In this document: piece by piece, positions 17,545 through 24,969 of the stretch | How positions within the stretch are numbered: position 1 is the stretch's first letter | Layout of the letters: each line of letters opens with the position of its first letter | Assembly (NCBI GenBank): GCA_027578815.1 | Contig: JANBTH010000231.1 | Span: 1 to 24,969, forward strand | Direction of reading: 5' to 3' | DNA length: 24,969 nucleotides | Origin: Coemansia sp. RSA 1804 | Taxonomy: Eukaryota > Kickxellomycota > Kickxellomycetes > Kickxellales > Kickxellaceae | The notes under the pieces: generated by a model | The model's input: the letters and a program-made list of their open reading frames with translations, nothing else | Told to the model about the DNA's origin: nothing | Database searches by the model: none | Program-made: the position numbers and the translations under genes

Positions 17545-20500
17545 TTAATGCGCAATATCCAGCGACTGCTGCGCAACAAGCAGACTGTAAAGACCGCCCT
17601 GCGCGACCAATTCATCATGCGTTCCAACTTCCACAATTCTGCCCTGGCAAAACACGACAATGGCATCGGCGTTCTGAACAGTACTTAGCCTATGCGCAAC
17701 AACCAAGGTTGTTCTTCCACGGGACGCGCGTTCCAGGGCACCCAGCACTAGCTTCTCACTCTTTGAATCCAAGGCACTCGATGCCTCATCGAGCAACAGG
17801 ATCTCGGGATTTCTGAGCAATGCGCGTGCAATTGCAATACGCTGACGCTGGCCACCGGAGAGTTGGGCGCCGGTCTGACCGATCCGCGTGGCATACCCAT
17901 TAGGCAGGTCAGTGATGAATCCGTGGATATCGGCCATCTTTGCAGCCTCCTCGATCTCGCCTTGCACGGCGCCGGGTTTGCCGTAGGCTATGTTCTCGCC
18001 TATCGTGTAGTCAAACAGCACGGGTTCTTGACCAACGAGCGCCATGCTCCCGCGTAGCGCACTCAGCTGCCAGTCGCGTACATCGTTATTGGCTACGGTG
18101 ACACCGCCCCGTTGTGCGTCGTACAAACGCTGTACTAGCGATACTACTGTGGACTTGCCCGATCCCGAGGGCCCAACCAGCGCTATCGTCCGACCGGCCG
18201 GTGCTGCACTAAGACTGACACCATGAAGGACGCGCGTGCGTGGCCGTGTTGGATACGCAAAGGCTACGTGGTTCAGTCTCAGCTCGCCACGCCGGGTGGC
18301 AGGCACAATGCCCTCGCCGTCCGACGATATCTGGGACTCGATAAGAGGCGTGCTCTGGATAGTCTGTAGCAGCGAGTCAGATGACACCAGCGCCTTTGTC
18401 AGTGTCGCGGACTGCTGCGCCATCATTGCAAGAGACATTGCAGCAAACACGATGGCATACATAACGTTGAAGAGATTCTGCACCTCAAGCGTACCGTGCA
18501 GCATAAACCGCGTTCCCACAAAGAACGTCAGTGCGTAGACCAGGAACATGTTGGCCTGTGCATAGCCGTACGTGATGCAGCTGACTGCATGGCCACGTAG
18601 CGCTGCACGGTACGGCGCTTCGCTGTTCTCCCGGAACTGATCAACAAATGTGGATTCGCGCGTCAATGTGGCCACGGTGCGTACGTTGGCCACGGTCTCT
18701 GCAGCCTCCTGCGACGCGCGCTCGTAGGCGCTCTTACTAGCGCGTGCTGTGGCAAACACCGATCTTCCTTCCATTGCAAACGCCAGAACAAACATCGGAA
18801 TTGTAGCCAATACAACCAGTGTCAACCGCCAGTCGTGCGCAAACGCAATTCCTAGTCCCGCAGCCATTGACGCCATGCCTCCGATAAAGGCAGGGAACGC
18901 ATCTCCAACGCCTCTGCACACGTCGTGGGCCTCGGTAGCCAGTCGTGCAGTCAGCGCACCAACACCGTTCTCCTTGCTGCGGTCAAAGTACGCGGCATCC
19001 TGACGCAGCATTGCTGCAAACGCGTCGCGTCGCACGCCAAACGTAATCTGCTCCGCTGCCCGCTTGAAGCAGATGTTGCGTCCGCTCACTGCTGCCAACA
19101 TGGTGCCTGCAAACACCAAAAACATGCCCGCATATAGGTTGACTTGCTCCCGTTGCCGTGCGGGATTCTCGATTGCCATGGCCACAAGCATCCGTGCAAA
19201 CACAATTGAGAAGCACGGAAATGCTGCGCCGTCAATTGCTGTAAACACAAACGCAGGAACAAACAGTCCCAGATGCTGACGGTGCATTCCTAGCAGCCGA
19301 GGCAGCGCAGTGATCCCGCGGCTGCGTCTGGCGGCAAGCTGCGTGGTATCCCTAGCCCCAGTGTCAGAATCCGTGTTACTGGCTCCCGCATCTATCAAAT
19401 TGGCGGTATCGTCCTCATCGTCGTGTCCATGCAACATTGTTCCGCCAGTGTCCATTGTCCTTGCAACAAAGCTGCTTAGAGGAGATGTAGTAGCGGCGTG
19501 CGCAGTGTTGCTGACGCTGGTCTCCAGTGTCTGGCGGATCTTCTGCGCCTCGACCAGCCGCGCATAAGTGCCATTCAATGCCATAAGCTCCTCATGGCTC
19601 CCATGTTCCACCACAGTTCCTTGTCCAATAACGTATATGACATCGGCGTGTCGAATTGTGCTTAGTCTGTGCGCAACCGTTATTGTTGTGCGGTTGGCGG
19701 CTGCCCGGTCCAGCGCCTCCTGCACGATGCGCTCGGCAGCAGTGTCCAATGCACTGGTAGCTTCGTCAAGCAGTAGTATTTTGGGGTTACGCACAAGTGC
19801 ACGCGCAATGGCTATGCGCTGCTTCTGACCTCCTGACAACAGCGCTCCACGCTCGCCACACAGTGTGTCGTATCCGTCGGGCAATTGCATGATAAAGCCG
19901 TGCGCATTGGCCGCCTTGCATGCCTCTATTACTTGGTCTCGGGTAGGCAGACTGTTTTTGTTGTTGTTGCTATGGTCAGTTGTGGCGCCCCACGCGACGT
20001 TCTGGTAGATTGAGCACCCAAATAATACAGGCATCTGCATTATAACGCCAATCTGCTGACGCAACGATCGCACGTTGTAATCGCGCACATCGGTTCCGTC
20101 CACCAGTACAGTGCCACTATCTGCGTCATAGAATCGCTCAGCCAGACCGATAACAGTCGACTTTCCACTTCCAGATTCTCCAACGAGTGCTACGCTTTGT
20201 CCTGCTTTTACCCGAATGCTTAGATTGTTCAAAACCTGCACGTCACGGCGTGTTGGGTAGCTGAAATCTATGTTGCGGAGCTCAATGTCTCCGGAGACCC
20301 CGTCTGCGCTGATTCCATGCGTATTGTTTATGGCGTCAATCGGTGACTGGCGATCAATAGTTGCGTAAACGCTGACAGCCGCCCCACGCGCGCTAGCTAA
20401 GGCTGAGATACTGGGCGCTGCTCCGCCAAGTGAGAACGCACCTATGATGAGCGCAAAGAACACGTTAAGCACCTGCGCTGGTTGCATTTCGCCCTGCCGT

Positions 20501-21540
20501 ACTAGCTTGCCGCCGTACCAGAACCCCAACGCATAGAGCGCATATAACGCAAACATCACAAATCCCATGTTGATGCCAACCACCCACGCCCTCAACAGCC
20601 CCGCCTTTCTCGCCTGTTCCAGCTTCTCGGTGTATCGCTTGGCCTCGCGCTCCTGTCCGCCAAACGCCATAACCGTCTTTATGGACGCCAATACCTCATC
20701 AGCTACTCCGCCGGCTGCCGCGTACGCACTCTGTCCGCCAGCTGCTGTGCGTGCTAGCACTACGCCCATCGCCATCGTGGATCCCACTAGCAACGGCATA
20801 ACCGCCATCACAACCAACGCTAGTCGCCACCCCCTTGTGAACGCAATTACTATAGCGGCCACAAACTTTGCTATAAACTGGATTAGGAACCCAACCTTAT
20901 CACCTGTCCCCTCCTGAACCGCATTGATGTCGCCTGTGATCTGCGTAGTTAGCTCCCCGGTCTTTCGTGTATCAAACCACCCGGCATCCTGTCTCAGAAT
21001 CGATGTGAAAAACGCAATTCGCATACGTCGGCTCATCCTCTCGGCTGCCACGTTCCACGCTATTCGCTCGGCTGCTGACATCGCCCACATTGATAGTCCG
21101 AGTGCGAGAAAGTACAGACAGTATCTTCGTGCTTCGTGGTCCAGCTCATCTTTTGCATCCTGTCCATTGCCGCTGCTGTTGTCGTTGTTGAAATCTAGGA
21201 ACACGCCCACCATGCCTGAGAATATTACCGTCATTAGTGGCATTACCACACCTGTGCCGCACGATACTACTATGCCTATAGCCACAAGCACCTTGTCGAG
21301 CGTGTCTGCATACCGGTATAGCTCTCGGATTGATACTAGCGGCTTCTTTTCTTTCTTCTTCTTTTTTGTGGTTTCCGTCTTGCTTGATGGCTCCTGTTCT
21401 TGGCTCGGCGTTTCAACTGTGGTGTACGTTGACTCTTTTTCTGCTATTTCATTGCTTTCTTCAGAGTCTTTTGCAATAGACTTCACATCCGCCATCTCGT
21501 CTCTGCGAGTCTCGAGCTCCGCTTTGGTATCGGCCGACAT
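17545..21540 (-). CDS. Full-size ABCB-type (MDR/P-glycoprotein-like) ABC transporter
   Basis: 1331 aa in one uninterrupted frame with layout TMD1-NBD1-TMD2-NBD2, the size of P-glycoprotein and fungal Mdr/Pmd1 proteins. Residues 1-70 are acidic then Lys-rich. TMD1 is about 85-390. NBD1 has Walker A GESGSGKS 454-461, Q502, LSGGQ 568-572, Walker B ILLLDE 588-593 and His624. The linker (about 665-745) is acidic and Ser/Thr-rich. TMD2 is about 755-1050. NBD2 has Walker A GPSGSGKS 1123-1130, Q1171, LSGGQ 1227-1231, ILLLDE 1247-1252 and His1283. Both catalytic Glu (593, 1252) are intact, so both sites should hydrolyse ATP. In NBD1 the residue after the Q-loop Gln is Met (MQMPVLF), where QEP is usual. 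The substrate cannot be read from sequence: drug/lipid export or Ste6-like pheromone export are both possible. Confidence 0.95.
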   Translation of the reverse strand: MSADTKAELETRRDEMADVKSIAKDSEESNEIAEKESTYTTVETPSQEQEPSSKTETTKKKKKEKKPLVSIRELYRYADTLDKVLVAIGIVVSCGTGVVMPLMTVIFSGMVGVFLDFNNDNSSGNGQDAKDELDHEARRYCLYFLALGLSMWAMSAAERIAWNVAAERMSRRMRIAFFTSILRQDAGWFDTRKTGELTTQITGDINAVQEGTGDKVGFLIQFIAKFVAAIVIAFTRGWRLALVVMAVMPLLVGSTMAMGVVLARTAAGGQSAYAAAGGVADEVLASIKTVMAFGGQEREAKRYTEKLEQARKAGLLRAWVVGINMGFVMFALYALYALGFWYGGKLVRQGEMQPAQVLNVFFALIIGAFSLGGAAPSISALASARGAAVSVYATIDRQSPIDAINNTHGISADGVSGDIELRNIDFSYPTRRDVQVLNNLSIRVKAGQSVALVGESGSGKSTVIGLAERFYDADSGTVLVDGTDVRDYNVRSLRQQIGVIMQMPVLFGCSIYQNVAWGATTDHSNNNKNSLPTRDQVIEACKAANAHGFIMQLPDGYDTLCGERGALLSGGQKQRIAIARALVRNPKILLLDEATSALDTAAERIVQEALDRAAANRTTITVAHRLSTIRHADVIYVIGQGTVVEHGSHEELMALNGTYARLVEAQKIRQTLETSVSNTAHAATTSPLSSFVARTMDTGGTMLHGHDDEDDTANLIDAGASNTDSDTGARDTTQLAARRSRGITALPRLLGMHRQHLGLFVPAFVFTAIDGAAFPCFSIVFARMLVAMAIENPARQREQVNLYAGMFLVFAGTMLAAVSGRNICFKRAAEQITFGVRRDAFAAMLRQDAAYFDRSKENGVGALTARLATEAHDVCRGVGDAFPAFIGGMASMAAGLGIAFAHDWRLTLVVLATIPMFVLAFAMEGRSVFATARASKSAYERASQEAAETVANVRTVATLTRESTFVDQFRENSEAPYRAALRGHAVSCITYGYAQANMFLVYALTFFVGTRFMLHGTLEVQNLFNVMYAIVFAAMSLAMMAQQSATLTKALVSSDSLLQTIQSTPLIESQISSDGEGIVPATRRGELRLNHVAFAYPTRPRTRVLHGVSLSAAPAGRTIALVGPSGSGKSTVVSLVQRLYDAQRGGVTVANNDVRDWQLSALRGSMALVGQEPVLFDYTIGENIAYGKPGAVQGEIEEAAKMADIHGFITDLPNGYATRIGQTGAQLSGGQRQRIAIARALLRNPEILLLDEASSALDSKSEKLVLGALERASRGRTTLVVAHRLSTVQNADAIVVFCQGRIVEVGTHDELVAQGGLYSLLVAQQSLDIAH

Positions 21541-22815
21541 GACTAGTGAAGATTATCAAATGTTTAATAGAATCCAAGAATAAAAATTGAGATACAAGAT
21601 AGATAAAATAATAATAATAATATCATAGTCCAGAATATGGAGAATATTCTTTATATCAAAAACACTTTCAAACCTGGTTTTCCCACATCTGCCACAAAGT
21701 AAATGTTTTCTTATAGAATTGGCATTTCGCTCATGAATAGAGAGCCTGTTTGTTTGTTTGCTATTTCTCCCCCTTTTTCCATTTAGAACAATTGTATTCC
21801 ATCCGTTCTAGCAGTAAATAGCTAGCCGCCTCTTTTTCCCTCTTGGCAACAATTGTATATGGAAATTTTAAACAAAGAGGAAGTGATATTGTTTAAATAT
21901 TATAACAATATGGTTTTTTGCACCCTTGCCGTAACAGAAGACAGGTCATTCTAGACAATGGCGTGATTATTGTCTAAGGAGTTTTCAAATGTTTATATTT
22001 TAACTGGAATAACAAATGAAGAGAGAAAAGAGAAATGGAAAACATAACACAGCTGTGGCTTCTAATATCCGTTTACAATCCGCTGCTCATTCAACTTATT
22101 TATGGTAGCATCTTTTAAAAAAGATTAAGCACCAGGCCCTTTTTTCTAGGCATACGCTTTGTGGCTCAATCAAACAAGAGATCCGGTGCGGAGCTACGGA
22201 TAAAGCCACAAGCTTTTAATTTTCCGACAAATACCTGTGATATCAACTTTTAAAATCTGGATCTCATTTCAGCATATCCTCTATCTCGTGCATAGGTAAT
22301 AATCAATCAAAGAGAATATACGTAGAAGATCATATAGATTTCCACATGCCTTAGTTTCCAACATGCTCTAGCAGAATGTATAGCAACTAGTTGAAAACTC
22401 CAAGCTGCAGACAATTTCTATGATTCGACATGATAGTTAAAGAAGGGCTTGAAGAGAAAATAGAGACATCATATTCAAAGTCATTTATTGTCACAAAAGG
22501 CTTTTCTTTAATTTTCCTAAATACAAGCTTCTGAATTCTATGAGGATAATGACTCGCTATTTTTTGCACTTGTATGAATCATTGTGTAAGCAATAATCTG
22601 ATTACACCCGCCCCTTAAATTCTCCCCATTTTCTTGGCTTTGGGAAATGAATTTTCCGTGGATTGCATAACGGACTTTTTTTGACAGCGATTCGACAAGC
22701 TTCTTTTTTTTGCTCTATTTTCATTTTTACTTTCATTTTTCTTTCTTTCTTTTTTCTCTTTCTTTTCTTTTCCACAAAGCTAATTTACTTGTAATTTACC
22801 AGTCTATTTGAAAAA
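21541..22815. promoter_or_regulatory. 1.3-kb divergent promoter region between the ABC transporter and the MTM1-like carrier
   Basis: AT-rich, with no supported gene (one 60-codon frame at 22387-22569 has no family features). It contains an exact match to the yeast pleiotropic drug response element, TCCGTGGA at 22655-22662, and an everted CCG/CGG pair (ATCCG at 22181-22185, CGGAT at 22197-22201, 11 bp between), both of the type bound by Zn2Cys6 regulators. A CT-rich tract at about 22721-22775 precedes the carrier start. An (AAT)n run is near 21607-21622. Confidence 0.45.
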
Positions 22816-24228
22816 ATGTCTGTCCAGGCCGTAGACCCTGCGGCCTCTGTCCAGCAGGCGGAAGTGACAGATACGTCGACAATACCAGGGCTACGCAGCA
22901 GAATAGTGTCCGCTTGCACTGGTGCTGTGTTGACCTCACTTCTAATGACCCCATTTGACGTTGTGAAAACACGACAGCAGTCGCAAACGCTATTCCGTGC
23001 GGATCCGCTGATACCCGCAGTGCAGGAGTGGCGTGCCGCACACTACTGGGTGCCGAGAAACGCCAGACAGTTGATTGACTCTTCCTTGTACTCATATTTG
23101 CGCGAACAAGGAAACGCGCAGCACAACAGCAGCAACAACATTGCTACACATTCTGGGAAGCTTCGAACCAGCGCATCACTCTGCTTATGCATTGATCCAT
23201 CGTCTAGTGGTCGCAGCAGCAACGGCTCGCAAATGTTCGGTAGAAATGGGGGATTCTTTAACACCAACGTTGGGGCGGGAAGCGCTGCTGTTGAATGCAA
23301 CAGTCGCAACAGGGTTACTGCTGCGTGGCAAGAGCTTTACCATGATCTGATTTCCCCACCACGAGCTTCGCAGTCACACCTGTGGCCACAGACGTTGCCA
23401 TCCTCTAAAAGCCTTGCAGTTTCAGGGGTGGAAGACGGGAGAATCAAGGGTACAATAGCTGGTATGCGGTATATAGCCAGAACAGAGGGACTCGCAACGC
23501 TCTGGCGAGGACTAAGCCCTACGCTCGTTGCATCTGGCCCTTCGACAGTTATTTATTTTGTTGGCTACGACTACCTGCGCCAGTGGATTGGCAAAAAGAT
23601 GCTTGCACGGAAGGGTCTGGCGCCCTACGAAAAGTACTCCTCCTTGCTTGCGGGTTGTGCGGCACGCACTGCGGCCGTCACCGCCATTTCGCCGCTTGAG
23701 CTTGTTCGCACGCGGATGCAGGCATCGGCTACACACGACTTTAGAACTGTTATGCACGGCATCTCTGCAGGCATCCGCAACGGTGGGCTGGGCACACTTT
23801 GGCGCGGACTGGTTCCGACTCTATGGCGCGATGTCCCGTTTTCGGCAATCTACTGGTTTGGCTACGAACGATGGCGCGAGCGGGTCTATGAGCCCTTATT
23901 TGAGTATAACGAACAGAGCGCCGATATTTTCTTGCGTATGGCTGTGGCATTTTGCTCGGGCGCTTCGAGCGGAATAGTGGCTGCTACGCTGACGATTCCG
24001 TTTGATGTGGCAAAAACTAGACGCCAGATCGAACAGCATGCAAATCCAAAATCTAACATTGTACAGCACAACTCACTTGTCCAGGTTATCCGCCACATTG
24101 TGTCCACCGAGGGCACCCGTGGTCTACTTGCTGGGCTTACGCCGCGTCTCATGAAGGTTGCTCCTTCGTGCGCAATAATGATATCATCGTACGAGCTTGG
24201 AAAGATGCTTCTATCATCGCCATCATAA
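22816..24228 (+). CDS. MTM1: Mitochondrial carrier, MTM1/SLC25A39-40 type
   Basis: 470 aa, intronless, ATG in an A-rich context. Three carrier repeats carry the signatures PFDVVKTR (46-53), SPLELVRTR (292-300) and PFDVAKTR (395-402), each with the following G-x-x-x-L(W/L)(R/A)G motif (TLWRGLSPTL, TLWRGLVPTL, GLLAGLTPRL). The segments STVIYFVGYDYLR and PFSAIYWFGYERWR are typical of the MTM1/SLC25A39 subfamily. It acts in the inner mitochondrial membrane. SLC25A39 imports glutathione; yeast Mtm1 loss affects Sod2 metallation and Fe-S homeostasis. An unusually long matrix loop (about residues 55-215, Ser/Asn-rich) sits between helices 1 and 2 and has Cys123, Cys125 and Cys161. Mammalian SLC25A39 carries regulatory Fe-S-binding cysteines in the same loop. 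At 470 aa it is longer than most carriers (about 300) because of this loop. Confidence 0.92.
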   Translation: MSVQAVDPAASVQQAEVTDTSTIPGLRSRIVSACTGAVLTSLLMTPFDVVKTRQQSQTLFRADPLIPAVQEWRAAHYWVPRNARQLIDSSLYSYLREQGNAQHNSSNNIATHSGKLRTSASLCLCIDPSSSGRSSNGSQMFGRNGGFFNTNVGAGSAAVECNSRNRVTAAWQELYHDLISPPRASQSHLWPQTLPSSKSLAVSGVEDGRIKGTIAGMRYIARTEGLATLWRGLSPTLVASGPSTVIYFVGYDYLRQWIGKKMLARKGLAPYEKYSSLLAGCAARTAAVTAISPLELVRTRMQASATHDFRTVMHGISAGIRNGGLGTLWRGLVPTLWRDVPFSAIYWFGYERWRERVYEPLFEYNEQSADIFLRMAVAFCSGASSGIVAATLTIPFDVAKTRRQIEQHANPKSNIVQHNSLVQVIRHIVSTEGTRGLLAGLTPRLMKVAPSCAIMISSYELGKMLLSSPS

Positions 24229-24653
24229 TCATCAGGCTGATATTATTGATTCGCCTCATGATTCGAAGCATGTCGTTTTTTATTATACAGCACTTTACGA
24301 TGAAGCTTTTGTTTAAGAGAAATTATTTTCCATTTATAAAAAAGGAGTTTTTACGCCGAGAAAGGATTGTTTGCGCTGTGCCAGAGAACATCATTTGCGT
24401 GTGGATGACAGAACAAAAAAGCAGTATACTGGATGAGAGATGGAATAAGCCTGCTGGGAGCTCATTAATTTTTCAGGATGCGCATATATATCTATTTTTA
24501 TGGTGACCTTGTTTCAAGCGTCAAAGTGAACAGTCAAGGCAGGAAGTGTTGTAACGTAAGTAAGCGTAGTATATTAAGCGTATTAAATAAGAGCATAGGG
24601 ATCTATTAGAAAAGTTAAGGGTATCTCATATGAACAATGCGTCTGCGGAGTTA
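24229..24653. other. Intergenic region after the MTM1-like gene
   Basis: AT-rich 3' region. A 112-codon frame crosses the MTM1-like stop but is a shifted reading of its end plus low-complexity sequence. No gene is supported. Confidence 0.5.
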
Positions 24654-24749
24654 TTATGTAACCTTCACAAACTCTGCGCCGTTGGAGGCTCGGTCCTTGA
24701 GCTTATCCAGAAGTCTGTCCTTGCATGCCGCTAAGTCAGGCCCACTCAA
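24654..24749 (-). CDS. Putative last exon of an unidentified minus-strand gene (partial)
   Basis: Read on the minus strand, 24749-24654 encodes LSGPDLAACKDRLLDKLK, then DRASNGAEFVKVT, ending at tandem stops TAA-TAA. Its GC content and codon choice (CTC, AAG, GAC, GGC, GTG) contrast with the AT-rich flanks and match the other genes. Frame is blocked just upstream by TAG, which serves well as an acceptor (AATAG|TTG, or TTGAG|T). An upstream segment ending ACCAG|GTACTA near 24820 may be the previous exon: with the TTGAG|T acceptor it would give EPKITSGPDL. The tail is a charged amphipathic helix. I do not recognise the protein, and the exon boundaries are guesses. Confidence 0.35.
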   Translation of the reverse strand: MSGPDLAACKDRLLDKLKDRASNGAEFVKVT

Positions 24750-24969
24750 CTATTCAACATTGGTGTGTACCTCGCCCCGCCCTTGATGCACGACTTGCAC
24801 ATTTTCATGTTACAGTGTAGTACCTGGTGATTTTGGGCTCCTCAGATCACTGCAAAAATAGATATGCATGCATCTCTGGAGGTTTGAATGACCTCCCCTT
24901 CAGTTCATTCAAGCTCAAACCAAAAGCTCTTTTCATTCAAGACTCATTGGGATGTAATTGTCCACGTGA
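24750..24969. other. Right edge of window: probable introns/exons of the unidentified gene, with short repeats
   Basis: Contains a palindrome ATGCATGCAT (24864-24873), an inverted repeat GGAGGT/ACCTCC (24878-24896, 7-nt loop), two direct copies of TTCATTCAAG (24904-24913, 24932-24941) plus an inverted near-copy at 24881-24891, and CACGTG at 24963-24968. No coding frame can be assigned with confidence. Confidence 0.35.

Noticed and set aside
22387..22569. 60-codon minus-strand frame in the transporter-carrier intergenic region
   Set aside because: AT-rich like its surroundings, no composition change at its ends, and no family features.
24168..24506. 112-codon plus-strand frame overlapping the 3' end of the MTM1-like gene
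   Set aside because: Shifted reading of the carrier's last codons followed by Ile/Leu/Phe-rich translation of AT-rich 3' sequence.

Overview
The window is nuclear DNA of a fungus. Evidence is short GT-AG introns with GTAAGT-like donors, CT-rich pre-ATG leaders, AT-rich intergenic DNA between GC-rich coding blocks, and fungal families: NUXM (the fungal 21 kDa complex I subunit), CBP3, UGA1-type GABA transaminase, MTM1 and a Net1/Dnt1-like nucleolar protein. Having complex I excludes Saccharomyces-type yeasts. The overall flavour (GC-biased coding, early-diverging-type protein divergence) would fit a zygomycete-lineage fungus, but that is inference and I cannot name the species.

Layout: 1-59 is probably the 3' end of a plus-strand gene, followed by about 1.1 kb of AT-rich DNA. 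1186-1401 (+) encodes a small Lys-rich protein. 1763-4987 (-) is a Ser/Glu/Lys-rich nucleolar-type protein with a Cdc14-phosphatase-binding (Net1/Dnt1) N-terminus and one intron. 5325-6143 (-) is the complex III assembly chaperone CBP3/UQCC1. It is divergent from 6569-7180 (+), complex I subunit NUXM with one intron. 7369-8085 (-) is the U2 snRNP A' protein. 9194-9643 (+) is a small secreted/single-pass membrane protein. 10024-10841 (-) is cytosolic adenylate kinase with one intron inside the P-loop codons. 11400-12905 (-) is mitochondrial GABA transaminase. 13573-14349 (-) is unrecognised. 14773-17220 (-) is the Rad17/Rad24 checkpoint clamp loader with an inferred 4-codon first exon. 17545-21540 (-) is a full-size ABCB (MDR-type) transporter. 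22816-24228 (+) is an MTM1/SLC25A39-type mitochondrial carrier. The last 0.3 kb holds what looks like the 3' exon of another minus-strand gene.

Four genes are mitochondrial (CBP3, NUXM, GABA transaminase, MTM1-like), and CBP3 and NUXM share a 425-bp divergent promoter. The rest is a normal eukaryotic mixture (splicing, checkpoint, nucleolus, transport) without operon logic. I found no transposon, CRISPR array, tRNA, rRNA or secondary-metabolite cluster. The points most worth a second look are a 69-residue Nopp140-like tandem repeat in the Net1-like protein, a Cys in the Walker A loop of the Rad17 homologue, a palindrome with a minimal uORF abutting its start codon, a Cys-containing matrix-loop insertion in the MTM1-like carrier, and two unrecognised proteins.
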